Positions 1-5,075 of a stretch of 7,107 nt of DNA are shown in pieces (position 1 is the stretch's first letter; each line of letters begins with the position of its first letter). Origin of the DNA: Candidatus Cloacimonadota bacterium (lineage in GTDB: Bacteria > Hydrothermota > E44-bin80); NCBI GenBank assembly GCA_004375785.1, contig SOKM01000312.1, positions 1-7,107 on the forward strand, in the 5' to 3' direction. The translations under genes were made by a program, and so were the position numbers. Below the pieces are notes generated by a model. It did not search any database. It had not been told where the DNA came from and worked only from the letters and a program-made list of their open reading frames with translations.

Positions 1-12
1 AGAAAATGTATG

Positions 13-28
13 ATCACCTTCTGGTGAT
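13..28. repeat. Short perfect hairpin
   Basis: ATCACC (13-18) pairs with GGTGAT (23-28) across a TTCT loop. No T-tract follows, so it is not a convincing terminator. It lies inside the possible C-terminal coding tail at 3-50. Confidence 0.3.
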
Positions 29-62
29 GGTTAATAAGGTGCTAAAATGATAATGGAAAGCC

Positions 63-108
63 GAGATTCTTCCATAGTCAATAAGGAACAGACTACTCAG
101 AATGACAA
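63..108. repeat. REP-like dispersed element, copy A
   Basis: The element begins GAGATTCTTC and ends CTCAGAATGACAA. It aligns over about 46 bases with 6432-6476, which begins GAGATTGCTTCG and ends CTCGCAATGACAA, with matching interior stretches such as GAA and TACTC. From memory, end motifs of this kind (GAGATT-CTTC ... AATGACA) recur in intergenic REP-like repeats of many bacterial genomes and metagenome assemblies. The family assignment is by recall; the match between the two copies is visible directly. Confidence 0.55.
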
Positions 109-134
109 CCTTTAAAATATCATACGAGTCAGGT

Positions 135-159
135 GGGGTAAACTGGAATCTAGAATTTA
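135..159. repeat. 25-base direct repeat, copy 1
   Basis: These 25 bases, beginning GGGGTAAACTGG and ending TCTAGAATTTA, are identical to 1008-1032 in the same orientation. The flanks differ on both sides. The two copies bracket the acetyltransferase gene. Copy 2 adjoins a CCCC...GGGG hairpin element, whereas this copy lacks the left arm of that hairpin. Confidence 0.75.
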
Positions 160-301
160 TTCGTATCACTAAGAGATATGGATTTTTTGCAATTGATGCT
201 CTCTTTGGGAGCAAGCAAAGTTTAATTTTTCCCTCCTTATTATTAGATGCTCACAGAAAATTCACAAAAATGTCAAGAGGATTTGCGTGAGAATTTGATA
301 C

Positions 302-330
302 TTGACGAGAAGTGGTTTTAAGGATACTGT
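302..330 (+). promoter_or_regulatory. Sigma-70-type promoter for rimI, apparently leaderless
   Basis: TTGACG (302-307) and TACTGT (325-330) are separated by exactly 17 bases. The -35 matches five of six consensus positions and the -10 fits TANNNT. The ATG at 337 lies where transcription would be expected to begin, so the mRNA would have no leader. The only SD-like string, TAAGGA (319-324), lies between the two promoter boxes and would not be transcribed. Confidence 0.55.
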
Positions 331-336
331 TAAGAC

Positions 337-765
337 ATGTTACGGAGGATGGATTTTTTTGATATTCCTGTGGTATTAGAAATAGAAAACAGATGTTTTA
401 AGAATCCATGGTCTGAGTTTGCATTTTGGGAACTTATGAGCAGGGAGAATTGTTACTGTATTGTTATGGCGAACAAGAAAATTATAGGATATGGTATGTC
501 TTGTCTTGAAGACGATAAAATTCATATACTGAATATTGCAGTAGAGAAAAAAGAGAGAAGAAAGGGAATAGGGAAAAGGATTTTGCAAGATATACTGGAA
601 TATGGTGCTTCCAACAAAAAGAGGGGTGCAATTCTTGAGGTGAGGAAAAGAAATTGCGCAGCTATTTCCTTTTATGAGAAACATCACTTCAAGAAGATTG
701 GGGTTAAGAGAAGATATTACTCTGATGACGATGCAATTATTATGGAGAGAGAACGGGGACGATAG
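337..765 (+). CDS. rimI: RimI-type GNAT N-alpha-acetyltransferase
   Basis: A 142-residue cytoplasmic enzyme of the GNAT family. RimI transfers acetyl from acetyl-CoA to the N-terminal alanine of ribosomal protein S18; relaxed-specificity homologues modify other N-termini. The N-terminal strand and the ENRCFKNPWSEFAF stretch (17-30) match the RimI substrate-side signature. The acetyl-CoA pyrophosphate loop is RRKGIGK (74-80). LEVRKRN (100-106) and FYEKHHF (112-118) carry the expected catalytic Glu101 and Tyr113, and the RRYY...DDAIIM ending is typical. Length is close to E. coli RimI (148). The ATG at 337 is preferred to the one at 349 because the LRRM start belongs to the first strand. The usual neighbours tsaB and tsaD are absent here. 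The promoter lies directly against the start codon. Confidence 0.88.
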   Translation: MLRRMDFFDIPVVLEIENRCFKNPWSEFAFWELMSRENCYCIVMANKKIIGYGMSCLEDDKIHILNIAVEKKERRKGIGKRILQDILEYGASNKKRGAILEVRKRNCAAISFYEKHHFKKIGVKRRYYSDDDAIIMERERGR

Positions 766-804
766 ATAGTATAGTAATTAGACTATCTTCCTCTTTATAT
801 TTTT
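764..804 (+). terminator. Weak terminator-like hairpin after rimI
   Basis: AGATAGT (764-770, overlapping the stop codon) pairs with ACTATCT (782-788) across an 11-base loop. A T-rich stretch (789-804) follows. The stem is AT-rich and the T-run is interrupted, so termination would be weak. Confidence 0.35.
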
Positions 805-847
805 CATTGCTCTCAACTTTTTACTGTATTTTCTCTTCATTTGTTAT

Positions 848-870
848 TCGGGGACGGTACTTGACCCCGA
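848..870. repeat. Hairpin with GGGGACGG...TTGACCCC motif
   Basis: TCGGGG (848-853) pairs with CCCCGA (865-870) around an 11-base loop. A second G/C hairpin follows at 971-985, TGGGG and CCCCA around TCGGC. From memory, GGGGAC...TTGACCCC and GGGGTCGG...CCCC strings are common beside REP-associated IS200-like (Y1) transposase genes. No transposase gene is present, so this would be a solo or decayed relative at most. Confidence 0.4.
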
Positions 871-970
871 TGAAATAGTTTTTAATTTCACAGGGCAAGC
901 TCTGAAAGGATTGAGTAGGATTGGGGGCAGGCGTTCAATTGTTCAATTTCAAATTTTCACCTAAAACAAT

Positions 971-985
971 TGGGGTCGGCCCCCA
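971..985. repeat. Short G/C hairpin
   Basis: TGGGG (971-975) pairs with CCCCA (981-985) around a TCGGC loop. Its right arm is also the left arm of the palindrome at 981-1011, so the two structures exclude one another. Confidence 0.4.
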
Positions 986-1011
986 TTAAAAATATTAAAT
1001 TTCTAACGGGG
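981..1011. repeat. CCCC-TTA...TAA-GGGG palindromic element, copy 1
   Basis: The arms CCCCATTAAAAAT and ATTTCTAACGGGG pair with two A-C mismatches around a five-base centre. Both mismatches would be healed by changing A to G in the left arm. The element at 4921-4952 has the same design, with CCCCGTTAGATA as its left arm. The 25-base repeat at 1008-1032 begins on its last four bases. Confidence 0.6.
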
Positions 1012-1032
1012 TAAACTGGAATCTAGAATTTA
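1008..1032. repeat. 25-base direct repeat, copy 2
   Basis: Identical at all 25 positions to 135-159. Its TCTAGA core supplies, on the minus strand, the TAG stop of the coding remnant at 1023-1130. Confidence 0.75.
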
Positions 1033-1130
1033 GACCTCTTTTCAAGGGATATCTTCATGATATTTTCAAATTCTGCCTCTTTCTTTGTTCTATCTGTTAA
1101 TTCAAATTTCTGTTTTAAGTCATAAAGGTT
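1023..1130 (-). pseudogene. Orphan C-terminal coding remnant, unidentified
   Basis: On the minus strand, 35 codons run from 1130 to a TAG at 1025-1023. The translation is charged and helix-like, containing LYDLKQKFELTDRTKKEAEF and then NIMKISLEKRSKF. The composition looks like genuine protein rather than a chance frame. No start codon with a ribosome binding site exists, and the frame reaches a stop (TAG) inside the palindromic repeat at 1129-1171. The likeliest reading is the tail of a gene whose front was lost when repeats or a rearrangement arrived. I cannot name the family, and a chance open frame remains possible. Confidence 0.35.
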
Positions 1131-1171
1131 ACACACCCCGTCCTATACCATACGGTATAGGACACCCCTCT
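1129..1171. repeat. 43-base palindrome-bearing repeat, copy 1
   Basis: The core GTCCTATACC (1140-1149), ATAC, GGTATAGGAC (1154-1163) is a perfect 10-bp stem with a four-base loop. The whole 43-base unit matches 6339-6381 at 42 positions; the difference is C at 1137 against T at 6347. It lies 18 bases beyond the stop codon of the minus-strand secreted protein gene. No T-tract follows in either direction. Confidence 0.85.
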
Positions 1172-1189
1172 CAAACAGTAATCACGTTG

Positions 1190-2329
1190 TTATCTCAAGA
1201 GAAGCATTTTTCTAACTTCTTTGATACTGTTCGAAGATTCCAATTTATAGAAGTAAATCCCGCTGATAACACTCCTGCCCTCGGTATCTCTTCCATCCCA
1301 ACTGATACTATGAATCCCTGCTGTTTCTACCCTTTTCACAATTGTCCGCACCAACTGCCCCTGGATGTTATAAATGGCAAGTTCCACATGAGCATTCCTT
1401 GGGACAAAATATCTAATAGAAGTAGATTGGCGGAATGGATTAGGATAGTTCTGCGATAATTGGAATGTTCTTGATGAAACAGACACAGCGTCGTCAACAA
1501 TTCCCATAACTCCATCGTCTATTTGCCACAGCCGTGCTATGTTGTAATCAGCTACCCACAGATATTGACCATCATAGCAGATTCCTTCCAGGTAATTTCC
1601 TGGAGCCGGGTGAGGAAAATCTTGTATCAAAACAGCGTTACTACCAGACACATCTAATTGGTTTATGTCGTTACCATAATAATCATTTACCCAGAGATGG
1701 CCGTTTGTATGCTCGGGTACCCAAACCATTCCCATACTCCAATCTATTACACCAGTCATTGATACAGTTCTTATAATAGTACCAAGGGTATCTACCTGGT
1801 ACAGAACTTCGCTTTGAGCATCACCAATCCACAAATACTCACCATCCCATGCTATACCTCTGGGATAAGAACTCGGGGCAGGGAAAGAAGAGATTGGAAT
1901 CCCAGATGTAGTTATTTGATAGATAATGTGATCAGGTTCCCATTTAACAACCCACAGATCATTGCCATCGAAAGTAATACCTAAAACGGCCGATGGAAAT
2001 GGGAGAAGAAACTGCGATAATACAGAACCGTCTGCTGGATCTAATTTATAAAGCAGTGAAGGGTCGGAAATTACATAACACAGACGTAAAACGTAGAGAG
2101 TGTCTCTGACCCATTCTATTCCCATTATCCTATCCTCAGGTGTTGGTATAGATCTGATTGTGTCTCCTGGTCCCCGCAATCTTTCTATAGGATGTTTTTG
2201 TTCACCCGCTTGAGGTGAACCACCTGCTAGTGATTGTTCAAGAGTAATTTGAGCGATAAGAGTAATGGGAAAGACGACTACGACGAAAATTATTCCAATG
2301 AACCTGCTTACTAATTTGCTCATATACAT
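1190..2329 (-). CDS. Secreted propeller-like protein with type IX-style C-terminal sorting domain
   Basis: A 379-residue exported protein. Residues 1-26 form a signal peptide: a basic start, a hydrophobic core at about 10-25, and probable cleavage after LIA. The middle contains spaced repeats of the form G-[IM]-x-[FWY]-D-G-x-x-L-W, near 117, 158, 200 and 249, with a weaker one near 70. Such repeats suggest a partial beta-propeller or glutamine-cyclotransferase/NHL-like fold. Residues about 287-379 form a FlgD/Por-secretion type Ig-like sorting domain, with QNYPNPF (293-299), a central LAIYNIQGQLVRT strand pair, SWDGRD, SGIYFYKL and a basic KMLLLR end. The protein is therefore probably placed outside the outer membrane, surface-bound or released. 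Its substrate is unknown. AAAGGAGGT five bases upstream supports the start at 2329 over the second ATG two codons later. It is a single-gene unit with its own promoter. Confidence 0.8.
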   Translation of the reverse strand: MYMSKLVSRFIGIIFVVVVFPITLIAQITLEQSLAGGSPQAGEQKHPIERLRGPGDTIRSIPTPEDRIMGIEWVRDTLYVLRLCYVISDPSLLYKLDPADGSVLSQFLLPFPSAVLGITFDGNDLWVVKWEPDHIIYQITTSGIPISSFPAPSSYPRGIAWDGEYLWIGDAQSEVLYQVDTLGTIIRTVSMTGVIDWSMGMVWVPEHTNGHLWVNDYYGNDINQLDVSGSNAVLIQDFPHPAPGNYLEGICYDGQYLWVADYNIARLWQIDDGVMGIVDDAVSVSSRTFQLSQNYPNPFRQSTSIRYFVPRNAHVELAIYNIQGQLVRTIVKRVETAGIHSISWDGRDTEGRSVISGIYFYKLESSNSIKEVRKMLLLR

Positions 2330-2333
2330 AGCT

Positions 2334-2342
2334 ACCTCCTTT
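2334..2342 (-). promoter_or_regulatory. Strong Shine-Dalgarno site for the secreted protein gene
   Basis: On the minus strand, AAAGGAGGT lies five bases before the ATG at 2329. It fixes the start there. It also shows that this genome uses strong SD sites at some genes, unlike the two genes with apparently leaderless promoters. Confidence 0.8.
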
Positions 2343-2501
2343 CCAGTATTTTGCCCAATGGGCTATAACTTGTTTATCTCCTTAATTAAGTTCGGATATA
2401 CATACCTATAACTCTCTTTTTCGTCTTTATTTATCACCTTCATGCGTTTCTAAATTATCCAATTGTTTATTTTGATCTTATCCCTTCTCATCTTAATCAA
2501 G

Positions 2502-2530
2502 ATAATATAATTAAACAGATAAAAAGTCAA
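2502..2530 (-). promoter_or_regulatory. Sigma-70-type promoter for the secreted protein gene
   Basis: Reading the minus strand, TTGACT (2530-2525) and TATTAT (2507-2502) are separated by exactly 17 bases. Both boxes match five of six consensus positions. Transcription would begin near 2495, giving a leader of about 165 bases. Confidence 0.65.
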
Positions 2531-2601
2531 GAAAAATCAGTTACAAAAAGAGACAAAAAGATATTGAAAAATATAGAAGTGGGAAAAAATAAAAAATTTT
2601 G

Positions 2602-2630
2602 TTGAAGAAAGATTGGGAGTATGTTACAAT
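2602..2630 (+). promoter_or_regulatory. Sigma-70-type promoter for the IPCT-like gene, apparently leaderless
   Basis: TTGAAG (2602-2607) and TACAAT (2625-2630) are separated by 17 bases. The ATG at 2637 sits six bases past the -10 box, at the expected transcription start. There is no SD within normal distance; GGGAG at 2615-2619 is 17 bases upstream of the ATG and lies in the promoter spacer. A TTG at 2613 in the same frame also lies inside the promoter and is therefore an unlikely start. Confidence 0.65.
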
Positions 2631-2636
2631 AAAAAA

Positions 2637-3374
2637 ATGAAGGCTTTAATAATTGCCGCTGGACGAGGAAGCAGGCTTCAAAATCTAATCAAAACTAAAC
2701 CCAAACCACTTATTCAACTTTTGGGCTTATCTCTGATTGAAAGAGTAATCTTAACCGCTAAACAATCAGGTATTAACGAATTTGTAATCATCATTGGTTA
2801 TCTTGGAGATAAAATAAAAGCAACATTAGGAGACGGGAAGAGGTTAGGTGTAATAATAAATTATATAGAAAATAACGAATGGAAAAGGGGAAACGGTACT
2901 TCTGTCTTAAAGGCAAAAGAATTGTTGAATGAAAAGTTTGTTCTGTTGATGTCAGACCACATCTTTGATTTTCGCATTCTTAAAGAACTTATTGATTATG
3001 ATATAAACAAGTCATGTGTTTTAGCAGTCGATAGAAAAAAACCTCAACGAGACGATACAAAGGTTCTGGAAGAAAATGGAAGGATTATCGATATCGGTAA
3101 AAATATAGAGAAATCAAACTGTATAGATACTGGCATCTTCTTGTGCTTACCAAAAATATTTTCTTATATTGAAGAAGTAATACAAGAAGGAAAGACTGAA
3201 CTCGCAGATGGAATTGCTGAAGCTGCTAAGAATGGTGATGCTGAGACATTTGATATTACCCTGATTGAAAATTATGATTCGAAGATGAAAAAAGAGATTA
3301 AACCCTGGTGGCTCGATATTGATTCAGAGGAAGATTTGAAGGCAGCAGAAGAATATTTAATAAAAAAAATTTAG
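2637..3374 (+). CDS. CTP:inositol-1-phosphate cytidylyltransferase-like nucleotidyltransferase
   Basis: A 245-residue cytoplasmic enzyme with a sugar-nucleotidyltransferase (GT-A-like) fold. Residues 2-15 (KALIIAAGRGSRLQ) and KPKPL (21-25) form the NTP-binding signature. Features recalled from inositol-1-phosphate cytidylyltransferases are EWKRGNGTSV (81-90), SDHIFD (106-111, with a metal-binding Asp), LAVDRK (129-134), AIDTGIF-like CIDTGIF (162-168) and WWLDIDSEEDL (224-234). The known family joins CTP and L-myo-inositol-1-phosphate to give CDP-inositol, used for di-myo-inositol-phosphate (a thermophile solute) or inositol lipids. In some archaea it is fused to a membrane synthase; here it stands alone. 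The start is ATG 2637 because the alternative TTG at 2613 lies in the promoter. The TPR gene follows after 19 bases, suggesting one transcript. A different nucleotide or alcohol-phosphate substrate cannot be excluded. Confidence 0.7.
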   Translation: MKALIIAAGRGSRLQNLIKTKPKPLIQLLGLSLIERVILTAKQSGINEFVIIIGYLGDKIKATLGDGKRLGVIINYIENNEWKRGNGTSVLKAKELLNEKFVLLMSDHIFDFRILKELIDYDINKSCVLAVDRKKPQRDDTKVLEENGRIIDIGKNIEKSNCIDTGIFLCLPKIFSYIEEVIQEGKTELADGIAEAAKNGDAETFDITLIENYDSKMKKEIKPWWLDIDSEEDLKAAEEYLIKKI

Positions 3375-3393
3375 TGAAAATGCTCTAAGTGCA

Positions 3394-4791
3394 ATGATAA
3401 AACAGAAAAAGAAGACATTGAAGGCGACATCTTTATTTCCACTAAGTACACTGATAAAACCATATCTGAAAACAGAGAGAGTAAAGACAAACCTTCAGGA
3501 TTTAGATAGGATTTTCCTGAATAAAGAAATGCTGCAAAAATTCATTCAAGTTTCCATTGGACGAAAGAAGACAATGGTATTAGTAGATTCAGGCAGGTTT
3601 AAGGAAGGAATTTCACTAATAGAAAGATGCGTAACAAATGCAAAAGAAATTGAATGTAAAAGAGAAATGGCAAACACATTAATCGACCAGGGGAATCTTT
3701 TGGGACATACGGGGCAATTCAAGGAAGTAAAACAAGTAATGGGGTTTGCCTTGAAACTCTCCAGAGAAATTAACTACAGAAGCGGAGAAATCTACTGTCT
3801 TCTGAATATAGGAGGAGTTTACGGTATTCTTGGTAATCTTCCAATGGCAAAAAAGACCTTAGAAGAGGCTTTACTCTTAAGCGACGAAATCAACGACCAA
3901 CGCGCTAAGGCTACTCTCCTTAACGATCTTGGCTATTTGCACAACGTTTTGGGAGATTACAAGAAAGCATTTTATTACTTCAAATATTCCCTGAAAATAC
4001 GTGAAGGAATTGATGACATTTCTGGTATCGGACTGAGTCTTAATAACATCGGGTATCTTCATACAAGATTTGGAGAGTATGAAAAGGGGTTGGAATACTA
4101 TGAAAAAGCACTCAAGATATACGAAAAAATCGGCAATCTCTCTATGCAGGCTCTTCTCCTCGATAACATCGGAACAGTAAACATTACACTTGGCAAATTC
4201 AGAGCTGCCCGAAAACTTCATAGAAAGGTACTGCGCATAAGAGAAGAGATAAATGAGGTTAGAGGGGAATCAATAACGCTTATCAATCTTTCTACGATTG
4301 CTCTCGGGCTTAAGGATTATAAGGAAGCAAAAAGATGCGTTGCGAAAGCAATAAGTATCGCTGAAAAAATTCAGGATAGAGATACACTATGTAGAGCATT
4401 GGTCAACTTAACCTCCCAGCTCATTGAACAAAGAAAACTAAAAGAGGTAAGGAAAGAATTAAAAAGAGGATTACAACTGGCAGAGGAATTGAAGAGTAAA
4501 CCTTATATGGCACATTTATTGTTACACAAAGGCAGGCTTGAGACAGCTGAGGGTAACTGGAAAAGAGCAGAAGAATCATTCAAGAATAGCATCGCCATAT
4601 TTGAACGGCTTGGCGAAAAGATGGGACTTGCCCGGGCTTGCTACTTCTTCGGCAGTACCCTGTTGGAAAAAGGAAATATATCTGAATCAAAAGATTATCT
4701 GAAAAAGGCACAAAGTATATTTAGTAAAATCGGTGCTGGTGTCTGGCTTAAAAAAGTCGAAAAATCTCTACAACGATTGAAAGAATCGTAA
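3394..4791 (+). CDS. Cytoplasmic TPR-repeat protein with ten 40-residue units
   Basis: A 465-residue protein without signal peptide or membrane segment. After a basic N-terminus of about 50 residues, nearly the whole length is TPR-like helical hairpins. The turn glycine, or its equivalent, before the second helix falls at residues 67, 107, 147, 187, 227, 267, 307, 347, 387 and 427, with no insertion or deletion. Repeat openings such as LLNIG, LNDLG, LNNIG and LDNIG recur at 40-residue spacing. Forty-residue TPR units occur in protein-binding scaffolds (LGN/Rapsyn-like, MalT/AfsR-like regulators), but no ATPase, kinase or DNA-binding domain is attached. It probably binds a protein or peptide partner. 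The gene starts 19 bases after the nucleotidyltransferase stop without a clear SD site, so translation may depend on the upstream gene. No specific function can be assigned. Confidence 0.8.
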   Translation: MIKQKKKTLKATSLFPLSTLIKPYLKTERVKTNLQDLDRIFLNKEMLQKFIQVSIGRKKTMVLVDSGRFKEGISLIERCVTNAKEIECKREMANTLIDQGNLLGHTGQFKEVKQVMGFALKLSREINYRSGEIYCLLNIGGVYGILGNLPMAKKTLEEALLLSDEINDQRAKATLLNDLGYLHNVLGDYKKAFYYFKYSLKIREGIDDISGIGLSLNNIGYLHTRFGEYEKGLEYYEKALKIYEKIGNLSMQALLLDNIGTVNITLGKFRAARKLHRKVLRIREEINEVRGESITLINLSTIALGLKDYKEAKRCVAKAISIAEKIQDRDTLCRALVNLTSQLIEQRKLKEVRKELKRGLQLAEELKSKPYMAHLLLHKGRLETAEGNWKRAEESFKNSIAIFERLGEKMGLARACYFFGSTLLEKGNISESKDYLKKAQSIFSKIGAGVWLKKVEKSLQRLKES

Positions 4792-4854
4792 GCTGATTTT
4801 GCAAATTAGCCCTCACGACAATGCACTTATTGTCGTATGAGGGATTATCCCTCA
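4792..4854 (+). terminator. Cluster of overlapping hairpins after the TPR gene
   Basis: An 8-bp stem with a three-base loop (4792-4810) follows the stop codon directly. A 13-bp stem with a two-base bulge comes next: CCCTCA/CGACAAT (4810-4822) with ATTGTCG/TGAGGG (4829-4843). TGAGGG (4838-4843) can also pair with a second CCCTCA (4849-4854). No T-tract follows, so a 3'-end stabiliser or factor-assisted stop is as likely as intrinsic termination. Confidence 0.5.
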
Positions 4855-4920
4855 AACAAAGTAGATGTGGATTTTAATAGTGACCCTATTATCTGTGTAA
4901 TTTTACTTTTAATCTGCTTG

Positions 4921-4952
4921 CCCCGTTAGATAATGTTTTATATCTAATGGGG
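4921..4952. repeat. CCCC-TTA...TAA-GGGG palindromic element, copy 2
   Basis: CCCCGTTAGATA (4921-4932) pairs with TATCTAATGGGG (4941-4952) over 12 bp, with one G-T wobble and an eight-base loop. It shares its design with 981-1011. A run of nine T (4966-4974) begins 13 bases after the stem, too far for a standard terminator, though some role in transcription ending upstream of the next promoter is possible. Confidence 0.65.
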
Positions 4953-4995
4953 TGTAACCAAAATCTTTTTTTTTATGAAATATATTAATTTTCTA

Positions 4996-5024
4996 TTGAC
5001 AACTGAAAATTTTTCTGTTATGTT
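4996..5024 (+). promoter_or_regulatory. Near-consensus sigma-70 promoter for the aconitase-family gene
   Basis: TTGACA (4996-5001) is a perfect -35 and TATGTT (5019-5024) fits the -10, with a 17-base spacer. Transcription would start near 5031, leaving a leader of about 45 bases. An upstream AT-rich stretch (4960-4995) could act as an UP element. This may also transcribe citrate synthase. Confidence 0.75.
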
Positions 5025-5061
5025 AGTTAGTGAAAAATTTAACAAAGAGGTTTGAAAGCTT

Positions 5062-5066
5062 GGAGG
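5062..5066 (+). promoter_or_regulatory. Shine-Dalgarno site that decides the aconitase-family start
   Basis: GGAGG lies nine bases before ATG 5076. An in-frame TTG at 5052 would place this SD inside the gene and add eight residues (MKAWRKRK) not expected in the family, so the ATG at 5076 is preferred. Confidence 0.75.
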
Positions 5067-5075
5067 AAAAGAAAA

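Larger units (their letters stand above)
1..336. other. Left-edge region with no convincing complete gene
   Basis: This stretch holds a small hairpin (13-28), a REP-like element (63-108), one copy of a 25-base repeat (135-159) and a promoter (302-330). Bases 3-50 are open in one plus-strand frame, ending in TGA at 48-50 and reading KMYDHLLVMVNKVLK. This could be the extreme C-terminus of a gene entering from the left, but 15 residues cannot prove it. A longer open frame at 102-290 starts inside the REP-like element, crosses the 25-base repeat and has no ribosome binding site, so I do not call it. Confidence 0.5.
766..1189. other. Repeat-rich intergenic region
   Basis: No intact gene is supported here. 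From left to right the region contains a weak terminator-like hairpin, a G/C hairpin with TTGACCCC (848-870), a second G/C hairpin (971-985), a CCCC...GGGG palindrome (981-1011), the second 25-base repeat (1008-1032), a coding remnant on the minus strand (1023-1130) and a 43-base palindromic repeat (1129-1171). Several of these overlap, which suggests repeated insertion at one site. Confidence 0.6.
2330..2636. other. Divergent intergenic region with two promoters
   Basis: This spacer separates the minus-strand secreted protein gene from the plus-strand nucleotidyltransferase gene. It carries one promoter for each. The secreted protein transcript would have a leader of about 165 bases, containing a small GCCC-AAT-GGGC hairpin at 2353-2363. 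No gene is evident. Confidence 0.6.

Noticed and set aside
14..214. Open frame of 66 codons on the minus strand
   Set aside because: It covers the same repeats on the opposite strand, and the translation shows no domain or signal.
102..290. Open frame of 62 codons on the plus strand
   Set aside because: It starts inside a REP-like element, reads through the 25-base repeat, lacks an SD site and has no recognisable family features.
1129..1171. CRISPR repeat
   Set aside because: Only two copies exist, more than 5 kb apart, with no spacer series and no cas gene.
1085..1459. Open frame of 124 codons on the plus strand
   Set aside because: It runs through the palindromic repeat and antisense to the well-supported secreted protein gene.
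2613..2636. TTG start eight codons upstream for the IPCT-like gene
   Set aside because: These codons overlap the -10 box, and the family sequence begins directly at MKALIIAAG.
3877..4221. Minus-strand open frame of 114 codons inside the TPR gene
   Set aside because: It is a shadow of the strongly supported TPR coding frame, with no start signals.
5052..5075. TTG start for the aconitase-family gene
   Set aside because: It would bury the GGAGG site inside the gene and add a basic eight-residue tail not expected in the family.
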